Shown here: positions 54,683 to 62,881 of the stretch, one piece after another
Layout: each line of letters opens with the position of its first letter
Position numbering within the stretch: position 1 is the first letter of the stretch
From: Staphylococcus equorum
GTDB taxonomy: Bacteria > Bacillota > Bacilli > Staphylococcales > Staphylococcaceae
Assembly: GCF_029531845.1 (NCBI RefSeq)
Contig: NZ_JAMBPV010000013.1
Span: forward strand, 1 to 62,881
Reading direction: 5' to 3'
DNA length: 62,881 nt
Notes under the pieces: model-generated
Told to the model about the DNA's origin: nothing
The model's database searches: none
Seen by the model: only the letters and a program-made list of their open reading frames with translations
Program-made: the position numbers and the translations under genes

Positions 54683-56041
54683 TTAAACAAATATATTAAG
54701 TATAAGTATAAAGATTAAACCAGATACTGAAATCACAGTTTCAAGTAATGACCATGTTAAGAAAGTCTCTTTAACAGTCAAACCAAAATATTCTTTGAAC
54801 ATCCAGAATCCTGCATCATTAACGTGAGATAAAATAACACTACCCGCACCTATTGCAAGCACAACGAGTGCAACGTTAACATCTGATACTTGTAGCAATG
54901 GTAAGACTATACCTGTAGATGAGATTGCTGCTACTGTTGATGACCCTAAGGCAATACGAAGTACTGCAGCAACAAGCCATGCTAAGAATATCGGAGACAT
55001 TTCTGTACCTTCAAACAATGTAGCAATGGTATCTCCAACGCCACCTTCAATTAATACTTCTTTGAAAGTACCGCCACCACCAATAATTAAGATCATCATC
55101 CCAATTGGATAAATCGCATTAGATACTGAATCCATAATTTCTGAGTTTTTACGTCCTTGTTTAATACCCATAGTAAAGATTGCAAACAGTACGGCTATAA
55201 GCATTGCCGTAGCTGCAGTACCAATAAAGTAAATAAATGATTCAAAGCCATTTGTAGCTTCTTCATGACCTGTAATCAATTGTACAATTGTTGATAACAA
55301 CATCAAAATAACAGGAGAAATCGCAGTTAATAAACTGACTCCGAATCCAGGCATTTCTTCTTCTGAAAATTCTTTTTGTGCACCTAAGGCTGATATATCT
55401 CCCTCACGTGTATAAGCAGTTGGTGCAATTTTTTGTGCAATTTTATTAAATAATGGTCCAGCTATAATTGTAACTGGAATTGCAATAATCATACCGTAAA
55501 GTAATACGTGTCCTAGGTTTGCGTCTAATTCTTTAGCTATAACCACTGGCCCTGGATGTGGTGGTAAAAATCCGTGCGTTACGGATAACGCCACAACCAT
55601 TGGAAAACCTAATTTTAACTGTGAAACATTCGCACGTTTAGCAATTGTAAATACTAAAGGAATCAATAATACTAAACCTACTTCAAAGAATAAGGCAATC
55701 CCTACAATAAACGCAGCCACCAACATTGCCCACTGTACGTGTTTAGGTCCGAACTTATCGATAAGCGTGTCAGCAATACGTGTCGCGCCTCCACCATCGG
55801 AGAGCAGTTTCCCTAATATAGCCCCTAACCCGAAGATCAATGCAATATGTCCAAGAGTACTTCCCATACCATTTTCTACTGTTTCAATGATTTTATCTAA
55901 AGGCATACCTAGTAGAATTGCAGTTACAATTGATGTAATAATTAATGAAATAAATGTGTTTAACTTCAAGAAAATAATCAGTGATAATAATACGATAATT
56001 CCTATTACCACCGTAATCAATGGCCAAATTGTTTCAAACAT
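54683..56041 (-). CDS. gntP: Gluconate permease GntP
   Basis: A 452-residue proton symporter of the GntP family. GLGAILGKLLSDGGGATRIADTL, HGFLPPHPGPVVIAKELDANLG and LRIALGSSTVAAISSTGIVLPLL are the family blocks, with SHVNDAGFWMFKEYFGL near the end. It takes up gluconate for GntK. The start ATG 56041 follows GGGGAGAA. Last gene of gntRKP; a 183 bp gap separates it from gntK. Confidence 0.92.
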   Translation of the reverse strand: MFETIWPLITVVIGIIVLLSLIIFLKLNTFISLIITSIVTAILLGMPLDKIIETVENGMGSTLGHIALIFGLGAILGKLLSDGGGATRIADTLIDKFGPKHVQWAMLVAAFIVGIALFFEVGLVLLIPLVFTIAKRANVSQLKLGFPMVVALSVTHGFLPPHPGPVVIAKELDANLGHVLLYGMIIAIPVTIIAGPLFNKIAQKIAPTAYTREGDISALGAQKEFSEEEMPGFGVSLLTAISPVILMLLSTIVQLITGHEEATNGFESFIYFIGTAATAMLIAVLFAIFTMGIKQGRKNSEIMDSVSNAIYPIGMMILIIGGGGTFKEVLIEGGVGDTIATLFEGTEMSPIFLAWLVAAVLRIALGSSTVAAISSTGIVLPLLQVSDVNVALVVLAIGAGSVILSHVNDAGFWMFKEYFGLTVKETFLTWSLLETVISVSGLIFILILNIFV

Positions 56042-56224
56042 AATCGTTCTCCCCTTTCAAATTAAAGATTGAATTAGAACTTAACAGACATGTAACTAAT
56101 CAATCATGGTACCGCTTTCTTTCATAATTAAAATTTTAAAGAGTATATGACAAGTTTTCATAACATAACTATTATTTGTTTACTTGTCACTTTTCTCTTT
56201 AAAGGTATTATCTATATATCCTTA

Positions 56225-57775
56225 CTATGATTTGTCATCCGTCATATGTTCACGTTGGAATGTTGCAATTTCTGTGTAGCGCTCCTCTAATGAACGACTT
56301 AAGTTGATAAATATAGAAATAAGTTGTTGATACACTTTCACATTATCTTGGTTTGGTTTATGTTCATTTGTAGTACCAACCATTTCTTCAATAATAGAAA
56401 AATCATCAATCTCTCCAAGTGCTTTCATTCCTAATACACATGCACCTAAACAAGAACTTTCATAACTTTCAGGTACAATTAAATTGGTATCAAAAATATC
56501 TGCCATCATTTGACGCCACACTTCACTTTTCGCAAAACCACCTGTTGCTTTAATCGTGGATGGCGTTTCATCCATTACTTCGATTAGCGCAAGATAAACA
56601 GTATACAGATTATAAAGTACACCTTCTAATGCAGCACGAATCATATGTTCTTTTTTGTGAGTTAGTGTTAATCCAAAAAATGAACCTCTAGCATCTGCGT
56701 TCCATAATGGGGCACGTTCACCCGCGAGATATGGATGGAAAATCAATCCTTCTGCACCTGGTTTAACTCGGTTAGCAATTTTAGTTAACACGTCATATGG
56801 ATCGACGCCTAAACGTTTGGCAGTCTCTACTTCACTAGCTAATAATTCATCACGAAGCCAACGTAATACGACACCTCCATTGTTTACGGGACCTCCTATC
56901 ACATAATGATCTTCAGTTAACACATAACAGAAGATACGTCCTTTATAATCTGTACGTGGTTTATCTATCACGGTTCTTATCGCTCCTGACGTTCCTATCG
57001 TCACAGCGACTTCACCTTTTTTAAATGCATTTACACCTAAATTGGAAAGCACACCATCACTAGCACCAACGACAATCGGTGTATTTTCATCTATGCCCAT
57101 CAAGCTTGCATAGCGATGTTTCATACCTTTTAATACGTGTGTTGTTGGTACAACTTCTGGTAATTGTGTTTCTTCAATACCTAACAATTCCAGCGCTTCT
57201 TTATCCCAAGCTAATGTTTCTAAATTCAGCATCCCTGTAGACGATGCCATAGATTGGTCTATAACAAATTGCTCAAATAATTGATAGAAAATATATGTCT
57301 TAATATCAGCAAAAGTAGCAGTTTGATTGTAAATTTCTTGTTGTTCGTGTTTCATCCAAAATATTTTAGCTAATGGGGACATAGGATGAATTGGCGTGCC
57401 AGTTCTCTGATAAATTTCATTACCATTATGTTCATTTTTAATCTGTTCAGCATATTGGCTTGCGCGATTATCTGCCCAAGTTAAATTTTCAGTTAATCGT
57501 TGGTTACTCGCATCCATTGCTATCAAACTGTGCATCTGAGCACTAAATGAGATTAATTTAAGATCTTTTTTAGCAATATTAGCTTCTCTCATTACATATT
57601 TAACTGTCATTAACACTGCATCAAATAACTCGTCTGGGTTTTCTTCAGAAGTTTCAACATTGGGTGTATGCAATGGATAGCCAATGTTGTGTTTCATTAT
57701 AAATTGACCTTTTTCGTCGTAGAGTACTGACTTCGTACTCGTTGTGCCTATATCGACACCAATCATGTATTTCAT
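56225..57775 (-). CDS. gntK: Gluconokinase (FGGY family)
   Basis: A 516-residue sugar kinase. Nucleotide loop 1 is IGVDIGTTSTKSVLYDEKG; the substrate region SFSAQMHSLIAMD and the catalytic Asp in VVGASDGVLSNLGVNA are readable, as are GTSGAIRTV and the ATP-binding ATGGFAKSEVWRQMMADIF. It phosphorylates gluconate to 6-phosphogluconate, feeding the pentose phosphate pathway. Preceded by gntR (35 nt). Confidence 0.9.
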   Translation of the reverse strand: MKYMIGVDIGTTSTKSVLYDEKGQFIMKHNIGYPLHTPNVETSEENPDELFDAVLMTVKYVMREANIAKKDLKLISFSAQMHSLIAMDASNQRLTENLTWADNRASQYAEQIKNEHNGNEIYQRTGTPIHPMSPLAKIFWMKHEQQEIYNQTATFADIKTYIFYQLFEQFVIDQSMASSTGMLNLETLAWDKEALELLGIEETQLPEVVPTTHVLKGMKHRYASLMGIDENTPIVVGASDGVLSNLGVNAFKKGEVAVTIGTSGAIRTVIDKPRTDYKGRIFCYVLTEDHYVIGGPVNNGGVVLRWLRDELLASEVETAKRLGVDPYDVLTKIANRVKPGAEGLIFHPYLAGERAPLWNADARGSFFGLTLTHKKEHMIRAALEGVLYNLYTVYLALIEVMDETPSTIKATGGFAKSEVWRQMMADIFDTNLIVPESYESSCLGACVLGMKALGEIDDFSIIEEMVGTTNEHKPNQDNVKVYQQLISIFINLSRSLEERYTEIATFQREHMTDDKS

Positions 57776-57810
57776 GACTTTTCCTCCTACTTCTTTACCG
57801 GTTTAAAATA

Positions 57811-58491
57811 TTAATTTAACCAGAAACTGTCAACATCCTCACCAACATCATCAAAGTTGAGATGGAATGCTTCTCTAAGTTTTGCAGCATCTTGATTCGC
57901 AATAGCTTCTATAAACACTTCATGGTTGTGATGAATACGTTCAAAGTCTTCTGGATTGTCGTTCATACGTGTACGCATTGATAATAATATCAGCGCTTCC
58001 ATTACCGGCCTTAAGTTATTCCAAAAGGTTTTTAAGTATTGGTGCTTTGAAGCGAGTATCGTTACTTCATGAAATTTCATATCATGTTCAGTAAATGCCT
58101 CTGCATCTTCGAATTTAACTGCCACTTTCATCATTTCTAATTGTTTACGTAATTCTTTGACAATTTGTTCATTATTCAAAGTTTTGATTCTACTAAAAGC
58201 AAATGATTCCAACATTATTCTTAAATCATAAAGTTCTTTTTTCTCATTATCATCAAAAGGTAACACTTCTGCGCCCATTCTTTCTAAATGTATCAATTGA
58301 TCTTGCTTTAATAATTTAAATGCGTCCCTAACTGGTGATCGACTAACATTAAATTCTTTAGCAATTTGATTCTCCGTCAATAACGTATCTGGCGTTATCT
58401 TGCCCTCGACTATTCTTAACCGAATCTCTGCAGCTATCATTTCACCTTTCGAAACACCCTCTAGCCATTGTTCCGGATACTTATAATTCAT
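57811..58491 (-). CDS. gntR: Gluconate operon repressor GntR
   Basis: A 226-residue regulator of the GntR/FadR subfamily. The winged helix is KGEMIAAEIRLRIVEGKITPD, then LTENQIAKEFNVSRSPVRDAFKLL; the C-terminal FCD domain has the metal-type residues in RIMLESFAFSRI-like LRIMLESF, EHDMKFHEVTI and HHNHEVFIEAI. Gluconate releases it from DNA. The start is ATG 58491, after AGAGGTG; a longer frame to 58566 would run through the operator. A near-identical copy of the Bacillus operator lies upstream. Confidence 0.88.
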   Translation of the reverse strand: MNYKYPEQWLEGVSKGEMIAAEIRLRIVEGKITPDTLLTENQIAKEFNVSRSPVRDAFKLLKQDQLIHLERMGAEVLPFDDNEKKELYDLRIMLESFAFSRIKTLNNEQIVKELRKQLEMMKVAVKFEDAEAFTEHDMKFHEVTILASKHQYLKTFWNNLRPVMEALILLSMRTRMNDNPEDFERIHHNHEVFIEAIANQDAAKLREAFHLNFDDVGEDVDSFWLN

Positions 58492-58521
58492 GATGACATC
58501 ACCTCTTTTTATCAATACGAT

Positions 58522-58539
58522 ATACTTGTATACAGGTAT
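58522..58539. promoter_or_regulatory. GntR operator
   Basis: ATACTTGTATACAGGTAT differs at one base from the B. subtilis GntR operator ATACTTGTATACAAGTAT as I recall it. It lies 31 nt upstream of gntR. Confidence 0.8.
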
Positions 58540-58560
58540 GGTAATACACAACTTCAGTAT

Positions 58561-58576
58561 TTGCAAGCGCTTGCAA
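58561..58576. promoter_or_regulatory. cre palindrome upstream of gntR
   Basis: TTGCAAGCGCTTGCAA is a perfect 16-base palindrome containing the cre core TGNAAGCG...CA. CcpA control of the gluconate genes is likely. Confidence 0.75.
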
Positions 58577-58606
58577 TTTATATTTTTATTTTTTGCAACT
58601 TAAAAA

Positions 58607-58641
58607 ACCGACATGCCAGGTCTTGAACCTGTCATGTCGGT
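58607..58641 (-). terminator. Terminator of relP / end of structured element
   Basis: ACCGACATGCCAGGT (58607-58621) pairs with ACCTGTCATGTCGGT (58627-58641), one mismatch, with T-runs on both sides (minus strand TTTTTTA). Confidence 0.85.
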
Positions 58642-58667
58642 AATTATTTTTATTTTACTTTTATAAA

Positions 58668-58742
58668 AAAGTTGAAACATCAAGATTGCTGAAGCTTAAG
58701 GCACTCGCTTCCTAGCCGTAACATATTAATATTTCAACTTTA
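58668..58742 (-). ncRNA. Possible structured RNA element downstream of relP
   Basis: On the minus strand, AAGTTGAAA (right end) pairs with TTTCAACTT (left end), enclosing a 57 nt loop that has GAAGC/GCTTC and the conserved-looking GGCTAGGAAGCGAGTGCC. A run of T follows (CAACTTTTTTATAA). It might be a terminator with a long loop, a 3' UTR element or a small RNA; sequence alone cannot decide. Confidence 0.3.
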
Positions 58743-58754
58743 ATATAGTCTTAT

Positions 58755-59450
58755 TTAATTATCAAATACTTCAGAATATATATTTTGCATTTTACTTTCT
58801 ACCGTCGTTATTTCGTTGGCGCATTGCTTTAATACAGTTCTATAGTTCTCAGTATTTTCAGTGTTTTTGTAACGTATTTGATGCTCTAAGCTTGCCCACA
58901 TATCCATACCAATTGTTCTAATTTGAATTTCTACTGGCACAGTTTCTACTGAATTAGCTAAAAATACTGGAATGGCTACAACGATATGTAGGCTACGATA
59001 TCCATTATCTTTAGGGTTTCCAATATAGTCTTTACGTTTCAAGAGCTTTACATCTCCTTGTTTGAGTAATAACTCTTCTATCACATAAATATCATCTATA
59101 TAGTTACAAATCACTCTAATACCTGCGATATCTAATATATTTTCTCTGGCTGACTCTGTGCTTATCTCGAATCCCTTGCGATTTAATTTTTTAATTAAGC
59201 TTCTCATTTCTTTAACGCGACGTTCCATATGATGAATTGGGTTGTGTTTATACATTTGTTGAAAATTGTCATCTAAAATATCTAACTTAGTACTAATTTC
59301 CTTAAGCGCTGACGAGTATAACTGTTCTAAGGCAACAAACCCTATTACCATATCAAATGCATCTTCTTGATTATTGATATGTTTTATACTCTCTCTAAAT
59401 TCTTCTTTCAAATCGTCTATATTTAGCGAAGGCTTACGTTCAATGTACAT
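58755..59450 (-). CDS. relP: Small alarmone synthetase RelP
   Basis: A 231-residue GTP pyrophosphokinase of the RelP type. The start [15 protein letters not shown] resembles that of S. aureus Rel[23 protein letters not shown], the G-loop region [23 protein letters not shown] and [22 protein letters not shown] contain the catalytic residues. It lacks the hydrolase and regulatory domains of Rel. It makes (p)ppGpp, in staphylococci in response to cell-wall stress. ATG 59450 follows GGGAGGAACG. Confidence 0.9.
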   Translation of the reverse strand: MYIERKPSLNIDDLKEEFRESIKHINNQEDAFDMVIGFVALEQLYSSALKEISTKLDILDDNFQQMYKHNPIHHMERRVKEMRSLIKKLNRKGFEISTESARENILDIAGIRVICNYIDDIYVIEELLLKQGDVKLLKRKDYIGNPKDNGYRSLHIVVAIPVFLANSVETVPVEIQIRTIGMDMWASLEHQIRYKNTENTENYRTVLKQCANEITTVESKMQNIYSEVFDN

Positions 59451-59630
59451 ATTTCGTTCCTCCCAAAAAATCTACTTAAACTACATTATAGCTAATTTCT
59501 ATATATTATCTAAATAAAAAGATAGTTCAAATATGATAAACTACACTTTTTAAAAATCGTTGTTTTTATATTAAAACTTAAAATATACATCGCTGAATCT
59601 TAAAAATTAACACACCCTGAACGTTATTTC

Positions 59631-59674
59631 AGAGTCTCTGCAAAGTCTCCGATTTTGTCGGCATTTTTCAAACG
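59631..59674 (-). repeat. Repeat family B, partial copy
   Basis: Read on the minus strand: AAAAATGCCGACAAAATCGG followed by AGACTTTGCAGAGAC, against AAAAATGCCAACAAAGTCGT followed by GAGACTTTGTCGAC in the copy at 54560-54668. Only the right third is present. It sits in the 360 bp gap 59451-59810. Confidence 0.5.
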
Positions 59675-59698
59675 AAAATAATATATTAAAAATAAAAA

Positions 59699-59731
59699 GT
59701 ACCATTCCATTACAGTTTAACGGAATAGTAC
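59699..59731 (-). terminator. Terminator of the DUF2188 gene
   Basis: GTACCATTCCATTA (59699-59712) pairs with TAACGGAATAGTAC (59718-59731) with two G-T wobbles or mismatches; on the minus strand it is followed by TTTTTATTTTT. Confidence 0.8.
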
Positions 59732-59810
59732 TCTTGATAATTAATAATAACGTCCCGAGTCTTCTTTCTTTATATTTTATTATTTCATGGGACAACTGAA
59801 TATTTGAATG

Positions 59811-60224
59811 CTATTCATCTTTTTTGTGTTCTCTAACTTCTGTCGATCTGTTATCAGCGATGTTGCGTGCACGTTTCATTGCATCCTCTTTCTTATCAAA
59901 ACTATCGGAAGCTTGTTTTGCACCGTCTGTTTTTATCTTCCACTTGTCATCTTCATAATAAACGTGAACATCTTTATTATTTAATTGAGGATTCGCCGAA
60001 TCATCTTTTTCATGTTTAGTTATTTTCTTGTTTTTCAATTCGTCTAATTCTTTTTTAGAAGCGTCTTTATACCAAGATTCTGCTTGTTTCGTTGCAATTG
60101 GAATTGCTCTATCTTCTTTATAACCATCTTTAAGCATGGCGTTTCCAATATCTATCGCTTTTTTAAGTTCTAATTTTTCCATATTTTTCCAACTTTGTGG
60201 GTAATCATTCATTGTCCAAGGCAT
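59811..60224 (-). CDS. DUF2188 domain protein
   Basis: A 137-residue, lysine- and glutamate-rich soluble protein. The first 65 residues (MPWTMNDYPQSWKNMEKLELKKAIDIGNAML..GYKEDRAIPIATKQAESWY) are a helical DUF-like region seen before stress-type proteins; the last 55 (VHVYYEDDKWKIKTDGAKQASDSFDKKEDAMKRARNIA) are DUF2188. The function of both parts is unknown. Start ATG 60224, 9 nt after GGAGG; the upstream TTG abuts the ribosome site. It is divergent from the tandem membrane protein genes. Confidence 0.75.
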   Translation of the reverse strand: MPWTMNDYPQSWKNMEKLELKKAIDIGNAMLKDGYKEDRAIPIATKQAESWYKDASKKELDELKNKKITKHEKDDSANPQLNNKDVHVYYEDDKWKIKTDGAKQASDSFDKKEDAMKRARNIADNRSTEVREHKKDE

Positions 60225-60384
60225 TAACTTCAACCTCCTACGTTATAATCTATCAATCGTCTTAATTATTGTTTACCACTAATAAAAAGTTACAAACAAA
60301 CCAACAATGATTAATTTTCTTAGTGAACGGGAATTAAAATATGAATCTAAATATTTCACACACCATTTATAAAGGAGGGATGTA

Positions 60385-61557
60385 ATGACAAATATAACGA
60401 TAGGTTTAATTCCTTCACCTGACATGCCACATAAACTTATAAATAAGATTTCCGATTATCTAGCCGATGATATTCAAACCCATGTAGATGATAAAACGAA
60501 TTGGGAATTTGAAACACATGTGGCTTCAATGGTTGGGACTGCTGAACATATGGATAAAGCATTAGATATCGCATCGAATATAAAAAAACAAAAGGATTGG
60601 GACTACACAATTTGTATAACGGATTTGCCTAGCTTATCTAATAATAAAACTGTGGTTTGTGATATCAACCTAGACGACAAAACAGCATTACTATCTGTTC
60701 CCGCATTAGGTGCTGTGAATTTAAAAAATAAACTACGCCATTTCATAACATTTATAGTTCAATACTTTTTTAGTTCTGGTACAGATAAAAACCTTTTGAA
60801 ATCAAAGTATTTTAAATTAACAAAATTCAATGAAGTTATACCAAACGAAGATAACAAACAAAGTAATAGAAAACGTATTGTTTCAAATTCTTCATTTTTA
60901 GGTTGGCTTCATTTAATCATAGGCATGACTTTTGCTAATGAACCTTGGTCTGCTATTTTAGATTTTAAAAAGATTATTTCAGTATCTTTTGCAACCGGTA
61001 CCTATATCGCTATCTTCTCAACACCTTGGGATTTGAGCTTAGACTATGAGTACTGGCGCTTTATTCTACTCATGTTATTATCTGTAGCTGGCATGGTCGC
61101 ATGGCTAATATATTCATATAATTTATGGGAACGTCCAAATCCAAAAACCCAAAAATCATATCGTTTTATTTACAATTTCACGACGTTAACTACGTTATTC
61201 GCTATTACAGTTTTTAACTTTGCTGCGTTATTTATATTACTCACAATAAGTACATTATTATTTGTACCACCAGAAATATTTTCTAGCTGGACCTCATTGA
61301 ATGAAAAACAACCAACTTTCGTCAATTATATTAATCTTATTTGGTTTATAACATCATTGGGTATTTTAGCCGGTGCTATGGGCTCAACAGTTGAAAATGC
61401 TGAAAAAATCAAACGTGTAACTTATTCATTCAGACAATATTATAGATATAAAGAATTAGAACAAGACGATGATAAAACTTATAGTTCTAATCAAGCGTTA
61501 GATTACAATAATGGTAAAAAACTATCTCACAGTGAGGAGGATTCCAATGACAAATAG
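60385..61557 (+). CDS. Membrane protein with N-terminal TDLP-motif domain, copy 1
   Basis: A 390-residue protein. Residues 1-165 are hydrophilic, starting ITIGLIPSPDMPHKLINKIS, with KDWDYTICITDLPSL (the TDLP motif at 79-82) and ALLSVPALGA. From about 172, GWLHLIIGMTFANEPWSAIL, then four predicted helices (about 196-214, 224-246, 265-294, 314-334) and a charged tail with SFRQYYRYKELEQDDD. I do not recognise a characterised function. It overlaps the next gene, a paralogue, by 11 nt. ATG 60385 follows AAAGGAGGGATGT. Confidence 0.65.
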   Translation: MTNITIGLIPSPDMPHKLINKISDYLADDIQTHVDDKTNWEFETHVASMVGTAEHMDKALDIASNIKKQKDWDYTICITDLPSLSNNKTVVCDINLDDKTALLSVPALGAVNLKNKLRHFITFIVQYFFSSGTDKNLLKSKYFKLTKFNEVIPNEDNKQSNRKRIVSNSSFLGWLHLIIGMTFANEPWSAILDFKKIISVSFATGTYIAIFSTPWDLSLDYEYWRFILLMLLSVAGMVAWLIYSYNLWERPNPKTQKSYRFIYNFTTLTTLFAITVFNFAALFILLTISTLLFVPPEIFSSWTSLNEKQPTFVNYINLIWFITSLGILAGAMGSTVENAEKIKRVTYSFRQYYRYKELEQDDDKTYSSNQALDYNNGKKLSHSEEDSNDK

Positions 61558-62773
61558 AACGATTGCAATCGGATTAGTAGCGGCACCAGGAATAACGGAA
61601 AAAATCGCTCACAATCTTGAAAATAGTTTGCCAGACATATTAGCAAATTATTTTGTTCAAGATATTGAATGGAAAATCCATACAGTTGTTGATCCCCTAA
61701 CTGGTTCTGCAGAAACTGCGAAAGAAATATTCGAGAAAATAGCCAACTATCAAAATAATAATAATTGGCACTACACTATAGGACTTACAGACCTCCCTAT
61801 TATTAAAGAAAATAATGTTATCGCTTTTGATATTAATAAAAGTAATGGTGCCAGTTTAATTTCTATACCTTCCTATGGCTGGCGACCAGTCCAAAAGCGT
61901 ATACAAAAATCGATTGTAGGTATTATTGAAACTGTGAGTATACAGCACTCACACAATTTACAAATAAATAATAATAATAATAACGACAAAAGCAGTCAAG
62001 AAAAATTAAAATCACAATTCCCACTTTCAACTTTAAAATCACGCACAGAATATTTGGAAGACACAAATTCCAAACATACTCATTATTTTGTTTCATCTAA
62101 TACAAAAGGTTCGTTTCGTTTAATCAGTGGTATGACATTTGCAAACAATCCCTTAAACATGCTGAGCAGCTTAAGTAATGTTGTAGCCATCGCATTCACT
62201 ACTGGCGCTTTCGGTATCGTTTTTACTACGATGTGGAATTTAAGTTATGTTTATTCATCTTGGCGCATGTTACTTATGATGTTAGTCGCCATTTTTGGCA
62301 TGATGTTTTGGATTATTGTAGCGCACCATTTATGGGAATCAAAAAAGGAGAGTAGAAATAAAAGCGTTACAATGTTATATAATTTGACGACAGTGCTAAC
62401 CTTAACTATTTCACTGATAATTTATTATATAATATTATTCTTCTTGTTCTTAATCGCTACACTTGTAGTGTTACCGTCAGGATATCTAGGGCAAACGCTT
62501 CAAATGGGTGGTTCCGCAACGTTAAGCACCTATATAAATCTTGCTTGGTTTGCTACGTCCATATCGACAGTTGCAGGTGCAATTGGCGCTGGTTTAAACA
62601 ATGAAGAACTCATATTAGAAAGTACGTATGGTTTTAGACAAAAAGAACGTTATAAAAAAATGGAAGATCAAGAAAAACAACAAGAGCAGAAAAGAACTGA
62701 AGTTAAGAAAGACATTGAAGAGAAAAAACAGGAAGAAGAACAGAAAGCAAAACAAGAAGGTAAAAGTAAATAA
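61547..62773 (+). CDS. Membrane protein with N-terminal TDLP-motif domain, copy 2
   Basis: A 408-residue paralogue of the preceding protein. Shared segments: TIAIGLVAAPGITEKI at the start, NWHYTIGLTDLP, SGMTFANNPLNML, FTTGAFGIVFTTMWNLS, YINLAWFATS and YGFRQKERYKK. Four helices follow the same order. The last 45 residues are almost only Glu, Lys and Gln (KKMEDQEKQQEQKRTEVKKD...), a likely coiled or disordered cytoplasmic tail that copy 1 lacks. The start is ATG 61547, 8 nt after GAGGAGG, inside the end of copy 1, so they are translationally coupled. Function unknown. Confidence 0.65.
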   Translation: MTNRTIAIGLVAAPGITEKIAHNLENSLPDILANYFVQDIEWKIHTVVDPLTGSAETAKEIFEKIANYQNNNNWHYTIGLTDLPIIKENNVIAFDINKSNGASLISIPSYGWRPVQKRIQKSIVGIIETVSIQHSHNLQINNNNNNDKSSQEKLKSQFPLSTLKSRTEYLEDTNSKHTHYFVSSNTKGSFRLISGMTFANNPLNMLSSLSNVVAIAFTTGAFGIVFTTMWNLSYVYSSWRMLLMMLVAIFGMMFWIIVAHHLWESKKESRNKSVTMLYNLTTVLTLTISLIIYYIILFFLFLIATLVVLPSGYLGQTLQMGGSATLSTYINLAWFATSISTVAGAIGAGLNNEELILESTYGFRQKERYKKMEDQEKQQEQKRTEVKKDIEEKKQEEEQKAKQEGKSK

Positions 62774-62881
62774 ACAAACTAGGGTCAGTCTTCCATCAGA
62801 CAAACGTTAGCCCCCCTTCTCACTTGAAGTTTTGTTAGACACCTTAAAATAAGTGAAAAATAAAGCAAGCCAACCCGTGAT
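62774..62881. other. Window end, no feature seen
   Basis: After the last stop codon there are 108 nt without a recognisable gene, hairpin or repeat; any terminator of the tandem membrane protein operon would be here but is not obvious. Confidence 0.4.

Noticed and set aside
62628..62810. Lys-rich small frame overlapping the end of the second tandem membrane protein gene
   Set aside because: Shifted frame of the Glu/Lys-rich tail; no start signal.
1..62881. CRISPR arrays, prophage genes, tRNA or rRNA genes
   Set aside because: No regularly spaced repeats, phage structural genes, CCA-type cloverleaf or rRNA sequence recognised on reading.

Overview
The window reads as chromosomal DNA of a low-GC Gram-positive coccus of the genus Staphylococcus. 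The signs are AT-rich sequence with strong GGAGG ribosome sites, a NorB-type efflux pump, an FphF/EstA-type esterase, a RelP-type alarmone synthase, OpuC, an FhuD2-like lipoprotein, a GUS-type beta-glucuronidase close to the known Staphylococcus enzyme, and an IS1272-like transposase remnant. D-serine ammonia-lyase together with beta-glucuronidase points to the S. saprophyticus / cohnii / xylosus group rather than S. aureus; this is inference from memory, not from a search.

Layout. (1) 26-6087: NorB efflux pump, then a DUF4242 protein and an SsuABC-like uptake system with an acyl-CoA-dehydrogenase-like flavoenzyme, probably for an organosulfur compound. (2) 6380-14001 (minus strand): esterase EstA, osmolyte transporter OpuCABCD, and a three-gene set (dehydrocarnitine cleavage enzyme, carnitine dehydrogenase, hotdog thioesterase) with a TetR regulator. 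Together these could import carnitine and turn it into glycine betaine. (3) 14290-24545: a YdeI-like protein, an amino acid permease, an MFS pump, a decayed IS1182-family transposase, a FetAB-like ABC exporter, a CPBP membrane protease, a stand-alone glutamate-synthase-type FMN protein, a DsbA-like protein and an M42 peptidase. (4) 24803-32945: an AbgT transporter, the polyphosphate pair ppx-ppk1, a Rossmann-fold protein of unknown role and D-serine ammonia-lyase. (5) 33217-40128: a complete, tightly overlapped histidine operon hisZGDCBHAFIE. (6) 40280-44388: an iron-hydroxamate binding lipoprotein with a Fur box, VOC, GNAT and SDR proteins and three small unknown genes. (7) 44908-52713: a carbohydrate region with a HAD protein plus GH3 enzyme in one direction, and beta-glucuronidase, a GPH symporter and an AraC regulator in the other, with cre-like sites. 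(8) 52898-58491: a YkvI-like permease and the gluconate genes gntR-gntK-gntP with a GntR operator and a cre palindrome. (9) 58755-62773: RelP, a DUF2188 protein and two overlapping, paralogous four-helix membrane proteins of unknown function.

Intergenic space carries two families of dispersed repeats. Family A (about 170-230 bp) has ends reading GGGACAGAAATC, and an inner hairpin module that is absent from one copy and occurs alone as an apparent terminator elsewhere. Family B (about 108 bp) has CAACAAAGTCGT near one end. Rho-independent terminators are clear at most operon ends. I see no rRNA, tRNA, CRISPR array, prophage or replication origin.
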